From Nocardia sp. NBC_00565 (GTDB lineage: Bacteria; Actinomycetota; Actinomycetes; Mycobacteriales; Mycobacteriaceae), in contig NZ_CP107785.1 of NCBI RefSeq assembly GCF_036345915.1, forward strand, positions 6,510,001-6,574,000: a stretch of 64,000 nucleotides of DNA. Direction: 5' to 3'. Positions 9,315-60,708 of the stretch are shown here, one piece after another. The stretch's first letter is position 1, and each line of letters opens with the position of its first letter. The notes beneath the pieces are model-generated. The model was not told where the DNA came from. It made no database searches and saw only the letters and a program-made list of their open reading frames with translations. Position numbers and translations under genes: made by a program.

Positions 9315-9355
9315 CAGCGAAAGCCGTTGCCACACAGTGGTGACCGCTTTCGCTG
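9315..9355 (+). terminator. Hairpin terminator after the serine hydrolase gene
   Basis: CAGCGAAAGC at 9315-9324 pairs perfectly with GCTTTCGCTG at 9346-9355, 12 bases beyond the stop codon. Confidence 0.8.
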
Positions 9356-9465
9356 CGACGAAGCCCGTTGCGTCAGCCCGGCCCACCGGCCGTCAAGACA
9401 GGAGACCGACGTGTTAACACGGGCGTGCAGGATGGCTAGTTCGATCCACCTAGGACCGGCTGGTT

Positions 9466-9975
9466 GTGAGTAGTACCGGTTACGATGCTTCGGTGGATAC
9501 CGTCGCATTGCTCACGGCTGCCAATCTGAGCCGGGCGCGATCGGCAGTCTGCGTGTTCGCCTTGGTTGGCGTAGTAACACTTCGACTTTCTTCGCTTCCG
9601 ACTCGTGAATCTCTGGTCGCACATACCGCCGCAACATCAGGGATTGCCGTCTTTTCTGTTGCGGTCGCTTTGTTTTCGGTCGTGCTGGTGTTGCGGTCAC
9701 GTATCGCCCGAGCGGTATCGGTGTTGCTGGCGACGCTTGCAGTAGCCTCATGTCTGCTACAAGTCGCGAAGATCTATTTCGCCGCCGTTGGCCACCGCGA
9801 TCTGGTTTTCCAGGATCATGTGCTGGTCGATCCGCGCGGTTCACTGGCCTATTTCAATATTCCGCTTGTTGTGACCTACACAGCCGACATCGTGTTGTGG
9901 TTTGTCTGTCTGTTGCTGTCGATGGCATCCACAGCGGTCTTCAAGAGCCGGACGACCAACCCGACGCTCAGCTGA
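9466..9975 (+). CDS. Small multi-pass membrane protein, hypothetical
   Basis: The 169-residue protein has a GTG start at 9466, preceded by AGGA about a dozen bases upstream. Four hydrophobic stretches are visible: SAVCVFALVGVVTL, ATSGIAVFSVAVALFSVVLV, ARAVSVLLATLAVASCLL, and ADIVLWFVCLLLSM. A charged segment with DHVLVDPRGS lies between the third and fourth. The N-terminus should be cytosolic. I do not recognise a family. Its 3' end overlaps the convergent lipoprotein gene by eight bases. Confidence 0.7.
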   Translation: MSSTGYDASVDTVALLTAANLSRARSAVCVFALVGVVTLRLSSLPTRESLVAHTAATSGIAVFSVAVALFSVVLVLRSRIARAVSVLLATLAVASCLLQVAKIYFAAVGHRDLVFQDHVLVDPRGSLAYFNIPLVVTYTADIVLWFVCLLLSMASTAVFKSRTTNPTLS

Positions 9976-10507
9976 GCCCGCAGATCCGCCATATGTCTCC
10001 GATCTTTTCGTAGACCGCGGAGAACAGGGCTTCGTTGTTGTCATTCAACCCTGCGGCATGCCGTTCGTACCGCACCCCTACGGCTGCACTGGCGAATGTC
10101 TGCAGGACAGTGACATCCGAGACACCGGTGACACGGCCCCGCCCTCGGGCGTCGAGATCGGAACGAGCCCCTGCGGCAAAGGCGTCCGCATCGGTGTTGT
10201 CCAGTTCAGAGCGGAGCTGGCCACACGAGATGTCCACCAGGTCGGGCAGGTTACCGGTGTTGTAGTCCTCGATCGCGCGATTGGTCACCGAGACGATCTG
10301 ATCACGCGTCGTGGGATCGACGGCCTGAACGGGGCCAGCGCTCGGCGACGCCGGCGATGGCGGCGCGCTCGAAGCCGGAGTAGTCGCCGGCGGTGCGCCC
10401 GCAGCCGGTGTCGTGGCCGACGGCGAACTCGAATCCATTGAGCCGCTAGAGCATCCGGCGATCAGCACTGCGGCGAGTGCCACACCGATTCCGATGACGC
10501 TACGCAA
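9968..10507 (-). CDS. Predicted lipoprotein with low-complexity linker, hypothetical
   Basis: The 179-residue protein has a lipoprotein signal peptide with lipobox LIAGC, Cys19 being the expected acylation site. A linker rich in Ser, Pro, Ala and Thr covers about residues 20-60, and a small C-terminal domain of about 110 residues ends in GDIWRICGLS. That domain has the look of NTF2-like/Mce-associated domains common in actinobacterial lipoproteins, but no diagnostic motif confirms it. It is the last gene of a leftward cluster with the phospholipase A2 and porin genes, 45 bp after the phospholipase stop. Confidence 0.75.
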   Translation of the reverse strand: MRSVIGIGVALAAVLIAGCSSGSMDSSSPSATTPAAGAPPATTPASSAPPSPASPSAGPVQAVDPTTRDQIVSVTNRAIEDYNTGNLPDLVDISCGQLRSELDNTDADAFAAGARSDLDARGRGRVTGVSDVTVLQTFASAAVGVRYERHAAGLNDNNEALFSAVYEKIGDIWRICGLS

Positions 10508-10552
10508 TTTCCGATCCTCATTCTGGTCACTCGAACTTGTGGTGGGCGGAAT

Positions 10553-11494
10553 CTAGTTGCCCCACGGACCGTTCTGCCCTGGGAGCGGTGGCTGTATCAC
10601 GGACACCACGTCCCAATAGACGCCCGCGTTGGCAAGGCAGAACTGATATCTCGGGTCAACCGCCCCATAGGTGTACTCACAGTTCTGTTTCATGTCGAGA
10701 AACAGCTGATTATTGCAGAAGTTGTTCGTGCCGCCGCTCTCCAAACACATATCGTGGCGCGCACACGGGCCTCGGAAATCGGCATTCGCACCCGGGGCAG
10801 GTAGTTGATCGGGAGATCCTGAGCAATAGTCGTGCATGAACACCCATGAGTCGCATGATCGCCCCTCTGGGACGCGCTCACAATTCGGATCGAAGATGTA
10901 ATCCTCGGGTATTTCGACCTTCGACCCCGACCCGTTCAATGCACCGTGCCCGCGGCAACTGCCATCCGGGTTCCGGCCGAGCGGGCACAGGCCGGCGGAC
11001 TGCAGCGGAAGTGTACGGGTCGGCCCGGTTTGTGGCCGGTCCTCGCCGGATCCGCATGCCGCATTCGGCACATTCCCTGGTAACGCCGGTGGAATGTAGC
11101 CGGGGACGGGGATGATCGCATTGCAGGGATCGGTGTTGGGACCGGGAGTCGGCGGGGTAAGTGCGGTAGCGGGCGGCGGCGGCGGGCCGAGGGGCTGGGG
11201 TACGCCGGGAAAGGTCTGCGGTGCGGGGACGGCAGGTGATGGCTGTCCCGGCGCTCCCGGAAGTACCGGCTCTTCGATTTCGGGAAAATTCCCCCAGCAC
11301 GGCCAGCCGGGATGCATCGCCTGCCATTCGGAGCAGGGAACGTAGGGATTGATAGGTTTGGCCTGCGCGGCCGGTGGATTGGCAGTACCGGCCACGACCA
11401 GCGCAACACCGACCACCAGCGCTGTCACCGCTGCCAGCAGCGTGCAGTAGCGACCGATCTGCCCGAGTCCTTGGCATGTCCTGAGCCGGGACAT
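10553..11494 (-). CDS. Secreted phospholipase A2 (prokaryotic PLA2 family)
   Basis: The 313-residue protein has an N-terminal membrane/signal segment at about 18-42 and a Pro-rich linker at about 75-130. A Cys-rich catalytic domain contains GPCARHDMCLE (His247-Asp248), the His-Asp dyad of phospholipases A2, followed by NNFCNNQLFLDMKQNCEY. Prokaryotic PLA2s release fatty acids from phospholipids outside the cell. Many Cys residues suggest disulfide bonds in the exported form. The porin gene ends seven bases upstream and the lipoprotein gene follows, so the three may be co-transcribed. The Pro-rich linker might span the envelope. Confidence 0.85.
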   Translation of the reverse strand: MSRLRTCQGLGQIGRYCTLLAAVTALVVGVALVVAGTANPPAAQAKPINPYVPCSEWQAMHPGWPCWGNFPEIEEPVLPGAPGQPSPAVPAPQTFPGVPQPLGPPPPPATALTPPTPGPNTDPCNAIIPVPGYIPPALPGNVPNAACGSGEDRPQTGPTRTLPLQSAGLCPLGRNPDGSCRGHGALNGSGSKVEIPEDYIFDPNCERVPEGRSCDSWVFMHDYCSGSPDQLPAPGANADFRGPCARHDMCLESGGTNNFCNNQLFLDMKQNCEYTYGAVDPRYQFCLANAGVYWDVVSVIQPPLPGQNGPWGN

Positions 11495-11501
11495 CGTTGC
11501 C

Positions 11502-12119
11502 TCACAGGTAGATCGGGTCGCCGTAGACGGCGAGTGAGTTGTCCGCAGTCGGGGTCGAGATGTTCACGATTGCGTACGAGCGCAGACTGACCGGGCCGAG
11601 GCAACCGTCGATTTTGATATGAACCTGATCCGAAGTGATCGAACCATGCCGTCCGGCAAGGGCTTTCGTACCGAATGGGATGTCGGTGATGGTACCCGGT
11701 TTCAGATACACGGTCGGCGAAATCATCGCGCTTGCACCGACATTGGACCAGACGCCGATGCTGACGCTCGGACCGATAGCCAAACCCAATGTCATACCGT
11801 TGGTTACGTCGACCTGGCAGCCGATCTGATAACCGAGCGTCATGGCGCCGGCATTCACCGGAGCGGTGCCGTCGCCAGTGATGTCGGCGATGGCCTTGAG
11901 GCTGACAAATCCTTCCCGGGTGAACATGGTGGCCGCCAGATTCGGGTATCTGTCGAGGTTTTCGTCGGTCTTGATGATCCGCATCTGCCAGCCGTCGTCA
12001 GTAGTGGTCTCGCGTGACTTGTCGGCCAACGGCTCAGCAGCGGCAGGACCGCTTCCGACGACGACCGCGATTGCCGCCAGCAAACCAAAGATTCCGGTAA
12101 TCGTGCCCCGTATACGCAT
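11502..12119 (-). CDS. MspA family porin
   Basis: I chose ATG 12119, which gives a typical signal peptide (IFGLLAAIAVVVGSGPAAAE) and a 205-residue preprotein, the usual size for MspA-type porins. The mature part contains GWQMRIIKTDENLDRYPNL, GYQIGCQVDV and KIDGCLGPVSLRSYAIV, matching the conserved framework of this mycolata outer-membrane channel family. Upstream in-frame starts would place an unrelated stretch before the signal peptide. It is the first gene of the leftward porin, phospholipase A2, lipoprotein cluster. MspA-like porins form octameric channels in the mycomembrane, which supports a mycolic-acid host. Confidence 0.88.
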   Translation of the reverse strand: MRIRGTITGIFGLLAAIAVVVGSGPAAAEPLADKSRETTTDDGWQMRIIKTDENLDRYPNLAATMFTREGFVSLKAIADITGDGTAPVNAGAMTLGYQIGCQVDVTNGMTLGLAIGPSVSIGVWSNVGASAMISPTVYLKPGTITDIPFGTKALAGRHGSITSDQVHIKIDGCLGPVSLRSYAIVNISTPTADNSLAVYGDPIYL

Positions 12120-12450
12120 TACATCCCCGTGTGTACGTGTCCCGAGCAAACCGATTGGGGTGAAACCACCGTTGTCGCAAGCGAATCCCCCCAAGAGATT
12201 GCCCCCTACGGGCGTCACGGTAGCACAACGACCGGCTTGCCGCCGATCATAAAGACGAACGAAAGCCGTTGCTACACATCAGCAACGGCCTTCACGGTCT
12301 CGACGCTAGGTGACCTGGTCGGTCGACCTTCCAGACGCCTACTCCAAGGTCACAATCCGCACGGTCTCAGCGGCCCCGAAGCCCACACCTCAACGGGCGG
12401 GCTTCACCGTCACAACAGGCTTTGGAGCGGCTCCGAGATTTCGGTGCCGA
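12120..12450. other. Intergenic stretch of 331 bp with one strong hairpin, no gene seen
   Basis: This lies between the porin start and the XRE-TPR stop. It holds the porin promoter region on its left, and GCCGTTGCT (12265-12273) pairing perfectly with AGCAACGGC (12281-12289). No reading frame with credible protein character was found on either strand. Confidence 0.6.
12265..12289. terminator. Perfect 9-bp stem hairpin, probable terminator
   Basis: GCCGTTGCT and AGCAACGGC are separated by seven bases. It is about 160 bp beyond the stop of the leftward XRE-TPR gene and about 145 bp upstream of the porin start, so it would insulate the porin operon from read-through. Confidence 0.6.
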
Positions 12451-13608
12451 TCAGAACGTAACACCGACCCATGATGCGAACCCGGCCAAGCTGTCGGTAC
12501 GTCGGCGCTCGGCCGCCGCGATTCCGTACAGGGTTTCCCGAACCGAGGGGTGCAACCGAGTCTGCTGCGGAGCGGCGGCCCGAGCCTTGTTGAGCGCCGC
12601 AAGCGAGCGCTCCGGCTTGCCCGTCATCAACCACGCCCTTGCGTTGTCCTGCCAGTGGTGTGCAACCCGGGTGGGTGCCGCGTCGGCGTGGTAGGTGAGT
12701 TTCGATCCCTCGATAGCGGCCTTGCTGGGGTCTCCTGCCTCGAGTTCGATTGCGTGTGCATGGATTTCGACGTTCAACGGGCCGAACGCCGTCATGTACA
12801 GATCGGTCTCGCCGGTCTGCTCGGCGCACTCGCGCGCGGCCGCCGCGTGGTCAATAGCATTGGGGTAGTTGAGCTTTCGTGCCTCGTTGATCGCTCCGGC
12901 AAGGTGCGAGTATCCGGCCAGGACCATTCCGGCGTGGCTCGTGTCGGCAGCGCCGATAGTGGAGTCGATGAGTTGCCCGGCAACTTCGGATTCGCCGTAA
13001 TGAGTGAGTACCCGGGCACGCGCCAGCGCTGAGAATGCGCCGTAATGCGGATCATCCGCAAGTGGTGCGTACGTGTCCGCGAGATCCAGAGCCGGGAGCG
13101 CCAACATCAAATGCCCGGTGCGCCGCGCCGACCACTCCGCCAACACATAGGCCGAAGTCAACAGAGTGTACGCGTGCGCCTGTGTATCACCGGATGTTTC
13201 ACGCACAGCCCCATGTATCCGGCGGATGAGTGCGGGCAGCACTTCGATGGTTTGGCGGGTGCGGTCGCTGCGGTAGAGCTGTTGCGCCGCCTCCAGGTCG
13301 GCGGTCAGCACGTCGATTGTTCCCGGTTCGGTGGCGCGGGCGTAGCGGCCTTCGGTGAGCAGTACCGACAGGTTATTGATCGCATCCGACATCGGTTTGC
13401 CGTCATCGAAGGGCGCACCGGTCAACTGTTCGGGGGTGATCCGCAGAGCCTTGGCGACGGCGGATATGAAGCCTGGGCTCGCCACCTCCCGCCCCTGTTC
13501 AACCGCTTTCACCATCGACAGTGAGTAGTTGGCGCGCAGCGCCAGCTGGCGCTGCCCGAGACCGGCAATCTTGCGCTCTGCTGCTATTCGCTGCCCTGCA
13601 TACCCCAT
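12451..13608 (-). CDS. XRE family regulator with C-terminal TPR-like repeats
   Basis: The 385-residue protein has an N-terminal helix-turn-helix (about 5-62; LGQRQLALRANYSLSMVKAV). A long helical region of about 300 residues built like tetratricopeptide repeats follows, with AHAYTLLTSAYVLAEWSARR and ALARARVLTHYGESEVAGQL. Such HTH-TPR proteins resemble signal-peptide-sensing or development-linked regulators. A TACGCT -10 box (13621 to 13616) ends seven bases before the ATG, so the mRNA is probably leaderless. It is divergent from five small genes. A 9-bp direct repeat (13634-13642 and 13657-13665) upstream could be its operator. The ligand and targets are unknown. Confidence 0.85.
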   Translation of the reverse strand: MGYAGQRIAAERKIAGLGQRQLALRANYSLSMVKAVEQGREVASPGFISAVAKALRITPEQLTGAPFDDGKPMSDAINNLSVLLTEGRYARATEPGTIDVLTADLEAAQQLYRSDRTRQTIEVLPALIRRIHGAVRETSGDTQAHAYTLLTSAYVLAEWSARRTGHLMLALPALDLADTYAPLADDPHYGAFSALARARVLTHYGESEVAGQLIDSTIGAADTSHAGMVLAGYSHLAGAINEARKLNYPNAIDHAAAARECAEQTGETDLYMTAFGPLNVEIHAHAIELEAGDPSKAAIEGSKLTYHADAAPTRVAHHWQDNARAWLMTGKPERSLAALNKARAAAPQQTRLHPSVRETLYGIAAAERRRTDSLAGFASWVGVTF

Positions 13609-13633
13609 GAGCGCCAGCGTAGACCGATCGGGA

Positions 13634-13665
13634 CTGTCCCTCTACTGGCCTTTCAGCTGTCCCTC
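13634..13665. promoter_or_regulatory. Direct repeat in the XRE-TPR/small-gene divergent promoter
   Basis: CTGTCCCTC occurs at 13634-13642 and again at 13657-13665, 23 bp start to start. It lies just upstream of the leaderless XRE promoter and is placed to act as an operator for one or both directions. Confidence 0.4.
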
Positions 13666-13768
13666 GGCGGCGAACCTAGATATCAGCACCCACCCGACGG
13701 GCGCGTCCCGCCGATCCCTCTCGATACGGGCGCACCCAAACAGTCCTCGAAGTCCGGGAGGTCGGCAG

Positions 13769-13978
13769 ATGCCGAACCGAGAGCTTCCACAGCGAGACCC
13801 GTTCACCGGGCCACCAGCCACCTACAGCGGCGCACAACCCGATCTGGTCGAGCAGTTCGCGGTTGCCGTGCGTGGGTGGGCAAGCCCGCCCGCGACCGCA
13901 GAGCCGTCCCGGTGCCGGGGTGTCGATGCCCCCGGCACCGGGCGCACCAACCGCGACCGACACGACCAAGAGGTGTAA
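13769..13978 (+). CDS. Small hypothetical protein, first gene of a small-gene operon
   Basis: ATG at 13769 is preceded by GGGAGG at good spacing. The 69-residue product starts MPNRELPQRDPFTGPPATYS, contains PDLVEQFAVAVRGWASP and ends in a charged tail. No domain is recognised. The same ribosome-binding context and first codons, GGAGGTCGGCAGATGCCG, recur at 63983-64000, so a second copy appears to start at the right edge of the window. That implies a family of genes that travel with regulators. Confidence 0.65.
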   Translation: MPNRELPQRDPFTGPPATYSGAQPDLVEQFAVAVRGWASPPATAEPSRCRGVDAPGTGRTNRDRHDQEV

Positions 13979-13983
13979 CCCCG

Positions 13984-14469
13984 ATGGAGCACTTAGATTT
14001 TGGCGATACCCCTGTGTCGCGCTGCACCTATTACCGGCGCGTGTGCGACCTTCCCGCGAACATCGACCCGCCGCATTTGGGCCGCATCGTCATGCACGCC
14101 GACTTCGTGTGGGCGCTGGTGCTGCCCGCCCCACTCGGGCAAGCCGTCAAGGTCGAAATGCAGCGACGACGGGCCGATATCGGCCCGATTCTGTCGCATC
14201 CTCGTTCGGGTCGCTGGGCCTATTTGGTGCGGCCGGATCTTCCCGACGACGTGAGTTTGTTCGCAGAGATGTTCCGGCTCAACGTCTCTGTCGTTCGCGC
14301 CGGAGGAACCATCGCGTTGCCCTCCCCTGCTGATCGGGGGGCGCTGTTCAGACGCTGGGTCGAACCACCCCGGTGTACGTTCCGCCCGTCCGGTTTGGTC
14401 GTGGTCGATTCGATACGGGCGTGCTCAGGCCAGTACCGGCCCGTGCATCGGAGAGCCGCCAATGCCTGA
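13984..14469 (+). CDS. Hypothetical protein, 161 aa
   Basis: ATG at 13984 follows the previous stop by five bases. The product begins MEHLDFGDTPVSRCTYYRRV and contains MHADFVWALVLPAPLGQAVK, GRWAYLVRPDLPDD and GTIALPSPADRG. The last part faintly recalls the C-terminal part of prim-pol-like proteins of actinobacterial integrative elements, but catalytic acidic motifs are not visible, so I leave it unassigned. It appears to be part of a coupled operon; its stop overlaps the next start by eight bases. Confidence 0.65.
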   Translation: MEHLDFGDTPVSRCTYYRRVCDLPANIDPPHLGRIVMHADFVWALVLPAPLGQAVKVEMQRRRADIGPILSHPRSGRWAYLVRPDLPDDVSLFAEMFRLNVSVVRAGGTIALPSPADRGALFRRWVEPPRCTFRPSGLVVVDSIRACSGQYRPVHRRAANA

Positions 14470-14719
14470 ATCCACCTGTGGCCCTACGATAAAGCTGTCA
14501 TTGTGCGGCGTCGGCGCGTTCAGCGCCACCACTGGAGCGTTGGAGTTCGTGGCGTGCCCGTCGCGGATGTGCGCGGCAATGGTGCCCCTGGTTGATGGCT
14601 GCATTGCCGACCACACGCCGATCATGCCCAAACCCGAACGGTGCCCGTGGGTCGGGGTGCGGGTGGTTGACGACCGAGCCGACTTCGACCTGAGCGGCAT
14701 CGGAGTTGTGCACCGATGA
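14462..14719 (+). CDS. Small hypothetical protein, 85 aa
   Basis: It begins with ATG at 14462, eight bases before the stop of the preceding gene, and ends in an ATGA overlap with the next. The product, MPESTCGPTIKLSLCGVGAF followed by TTGALEFVACPSRMC, has five Cys and no recognised domain. Spaced Cys could bind metal, but no standard motif is present. The tight coupling argues that it is expressed. Confidence 0.6.
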   Translation: MPESTCGPTIKLSLCGVGAFSATTGALEFVACPSRMCAAMVPLVDGCIADHTPIMPKPERCPWVGVRVVDDRADFDLSGIGVVHR

Positions 14720-14970
14720 CCGAACTCGAGCGGCCCCAGCGAAAGGAGATCGCCCCATCGGTGCGGCGTCTGCTCGCGGACTTCCACAGTGACACCCTCC
14801 AGAAAATCGAGTTGGCACCCACGGATAGCAAACCGATCTACCAAAGCTCGGACGGCTTCCTGATGCCAGTCGACGAGGACGGATGGGTTTCGGACTCAGA
14901 CGCCGATCTCGACAAAGCCGACGCGATTCCTGTTGTGCCCACCGCCGTTCACGACGTCGAGGAATCATGA
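14716..14970 (+). CDS. Small acidic hypothetical protein, 84 aa
   Basis: It starts inside the previous stop codon (ATGA at 14716-14719) and overlaps the next gene in the same way. The product starts MTELERPQRKEIAPSVRRLL and has a Ser/Asp-rich C-terminal part (GWVSDSDADLDKADAIP). No domain recognised. Confidence 0.6.
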   Translation: MTELERPQRKEIAPSVRRLLADFHSDTLQKIELAPTDSKPIYQSSDGFLMPVDEDGWVSDSDADLDKADAIPVVPTAVHDVEES

Positions 14971-15200
14971 GCCTGCAAACCCAAGACCCCGACGATGTTT
15001 CGCCACTTCCGGATGAACCGGACGTACACCTCAGCGTGTTCCTGCACGGAGTTCGCCTCGACTACGTCGCCTGCATGACTGCGGGCCTGAACTTCATCCA
15101 GGAACATCGGGCGCGGCACTACACCGACGCCGTCACAATCAACCTCGGCAATACCAGCGGCTATCGGCGCCTTCCTTGCGAGCGCCTGTACATAGAATAG
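14967..15200 (+). CDS. Small hypothetical protein, 77 aa, last gene of the operon
   Basis: ATG at 14967 overlaps the previous stop as ATGA. The product begins MSLQTQDPDDVSPLPDEPDV and contains LHGVRLDYVACMTAGLNFIQ. The stop at 15198-15200 is immediately followed by a hairpin. No domain recognised. Confidence 0.6.
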   Translation: MSLQTQDPDDVSPLPDEPDVHLSVFLHGVRLDYVACMTAGLNFIQEHRARHYTDAVTINLGNTSGYRRLPCERLYIE

Positions 15201-15219
15201 GCGCAAACCTGTAGCGCCT
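15182..15219 (+). terminator. Hairpin at operon end with a mutually exclusive alternative
   Basis: AGGCGC (15199-15204) can pair with GCGCCT at 15214-15219, just after the stop codon, or with an identical GCGCCT at 15182-15187 inside the last codons. The first option is a plausible terminator. The second would sequester the stop region. Confidence 0.5.
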
Positions 15220-15283
15220 GTGCGTGCTTCGCCAGACCTACACCCGACGTCTGGGGTCCGGAAAAGCCACCCAGGGCTATTCA

Positions 15284-15327
15284 TGGTAGTGCGGTGGCGG
15301 AGAGTTCAAATTCCACCGCTACCACCA
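15284..15327 (+). other. Degenerate tRNA 3'-end-like sequence
   Basis: GGTA plus GCGGTGG (15285-15297) pair with CCACCGC plus TACC (15313-15323). The loop contains the T-loop-like GTTCAAATT (15304-15312) and the helix is followed by ACCA. No anticodon arm or matching 5' half lies upstream, and the T-stem is not canonical, so this is not a working tRNA. It could be the remnant left by integration at a tRNA 3' end. It lies between the small-gene operon and the NRPS terminator. Confidence 0.35.
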
Positions 15328-15355
15328 AAGCCCCTGACCAGAGGTGCGGGGCTTT
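15327..15355. terminator. Bidirectional terminator after the giant NRPS gene
   Basis: AAAGCCCC at 15327-15334 pairs perfectly with GGGGCTTT at 15348-15355, 23 bases beyond the NRPS stop. The A- and T-rich ends allow function in both directions, separating the NRPS from the rightward small-gene operon. Confidence 0.8.
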
Positions 15356-15378
15356 ATGTCGGCAGCAACGCGTCCCGC

Positions 15379-59391
<44,013 letters not shown>

Positions 59392-59762
59392 CTGATCAAA
59401 GCGTGGCGTCTACGTTCCCAGGTTCAGTTCTCATCAATCAGGCAAAAATGTTCATTGGCACTATCTGCCCGCCAGGCCGACCTCGTTACATGGGCGCGAC
59501 CGTGCCCGCTACCCACCGACCGGTTCCACCGGGACGTTCTCTGCTGATCACCGAAACAATCTACCGTCGCCGCCGCCGCCCTACCAATCAGTACCCATAG
59601 CTGGGAAACATCATTGCTGGCTGCGGGACCATCGCAAGTTTGCTGGCCAACTGTCATCGATCTCACACAGCTTGCGAAGACGCGCTTTTGGCTGGGAAAC
59701 CCCCGATCGGACGGACGGCGATATGAGATTTGTCTGACAGAAGGACGAGAGAAGGACGAGCA
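59392..59762. other. Upstream region of the NRPS gene, 371 bp, no gene supported
   Basis: This region must contain the NRPS promoter (minus strand) and that of the small truncated regulator gene (plus strand). A 10-bp direct repeat GCTGGGAAAC occurs at 59600-59609 and 59691-59700, 91 bp apart. No clear -35/-10 pair stands out, and the reading frames that cross it look random in composition. Confidence 0.5.
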
Positions 59763-59921
59763 GTGACCGGATACTCGAACTGGCGGGACATCCGTGCGGA
59801 GTTCGTTGAGAGCGCCGGTGGCGAGGAAGTCGTCGAGGCCGGTAAACAGGAGCTTCTCGCGGAAGTGCGCGGACAAATCCACGACCACAGACGCAGTCAG
59901 TTCGGCCCGCTTGGGGTGTAG
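59763..59921 (+). pseudogene. Truncated XRE-type antitoxin/regulator, N-terminal remnant
   Basis: A GTG at 59763 with AAGGACGAG upstream opens a 52-codon frame reading SNWRDIRAEFVESAGGEEVV and then KQELLAEVRGQ. This is the N-terminal segment of actinobacterial XRE regulators, which normally continue into the HTH. Here the sequence becomes HDHRRSQFGPLGV and stops, running 25 bp into the 3' end of the cobM gene. The HTH is lost. Translation is possible, but regulatory function is not expected. Confidence 0.6.
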
Positions 59922-60661
59922 CGGCGCCGTGCCGGGTCGTAGAGATGGGATTGAGCGCAGGAGACTGCGGGGGTGAGGGCTCGGCCGACGAGGATGACCG
60001 CGGCCTGGCGAAGGTTTGCGGTTTCGACCTGATCGGCGATGTCGGTGAGGGTGCCACGCAGGATCATCTGGTCGGGTTGGCTGGCGCGGTAGACCACTGC
60101 GGTCGGGCAGTCGGGGCCGTAGTCCGGGGTCAGTTCGGCGGCCAGATCGCGGATTCGGGTGATGGCCAGATGTAGGACGAGGGTGGCGCCGGTGTGGGCG
60201 AAGTTGGTGAGCGCCTCGGATTCGGGCATTTTCGTCGAGCGTGCCCGGGTGCGGGTGAGGACGACCGATTGGACCAGTTCAGGGACGGTCAGTTCGGTGC
60301 CGAGCAGCGCGGCCGCGGCGGCGTAGGCGGGGACGCCGGGGGTGACGTCCCAGGCGACGTTATGCGCGTCCAGGCGGCGGGTTTGTTCGGTGAGGGCCGA
60401 ATATAACGACGGATCGCCGGAGCAGAGGCGGGCGACATCCTTACCGGCTGCATCGGCCTGCAACAGGTGCTCGGTGATCTGGTCGATGTCCAGGTGTTGG
60501 GTATCGATCAGTTCGGTATCGGGGGCGCAGTGCGCGAGGACGTCATGGTCCAGGTAGGTGCCGGCGTAGAGGCAGACCGGTGACGTGCGCAGGAGGTCGA
60601 CCGCGCGCACGGTCAGCAGGTCCGCCGCGCCCGGCCCGGCCCCGATGAAATGCACGGTCAT
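59897..60661 (-). CDS. cobM: Precorrin-4 C11-methyltransferase
   Basis: The 254-residue protein has the tetrapyrrole methylase fold: an N-terminal FIGAGPGAADLLTVRAVDLL, then VARLCSGDPSLYSALTEQ and WDVTPGVPAYAAAAALLG, with PTAVVYRASQPDQMILRGTL in the second domain. The pattern CSGDPSLYSA with VTPGVPA is typical of CobM/CbiF, which methylates C11 of precorrin-4 with S-adenosylmethionine in cobalamin synthesis. ATG at 60661 gives a standard length. No other cob gene is visible, so the rest of the pathway lies elsewhere. Its 3' end overlaps the truncated XRE gene. Confidence 0.9.
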   Translation of the reverse strand: MTVHFIGAGPGAADLLTVRAVDLLRTSPVCLYAGTYLDHDVLAHCAPDTELIDTQHLDIDQITEHLLQADAAGKDVARLCSGDPSLYSALTEQTRRLDAHNVAWDVTPGVPAYAAAAALLGTELTVPELVQSVVLTRTRARSTKMPESEALTNFAHTGATLVLHLAITRIRDLAAELTPDYGPDCPTAVVYRASQPDQMILRGTLTDIADQVETANLRQAAVILVGRALTPAVSCAQSHLYDPARRRYTPSGPN

Positions 60662-60708
60662 GCGGTGAGTCTATGCAGGCGGTCGGGCGCGGTCGGCGGC
60701 GCTGGGTG

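Noticed and set aside
12129..12461. A plus-strand gene in the porin/XRE gap
   Set aside because: The frame has no start context or protein character and runs across a hairpin and into the antisense of the XRE gene.
15284..15327. A functional tRNA gene
   Set aside because: Only a 3'-end-like helix is present; there is no anticodon arm, D arm or 5' acceptor half, and the T-stem is non-canonical.
59424..59888. A 154-residue minus-strand gene upstream of the NRPS
   Set aside because: It has no domain character, covers the promoter region, and overlaps the XRE remnant on the other strand, whose translation does have family character.
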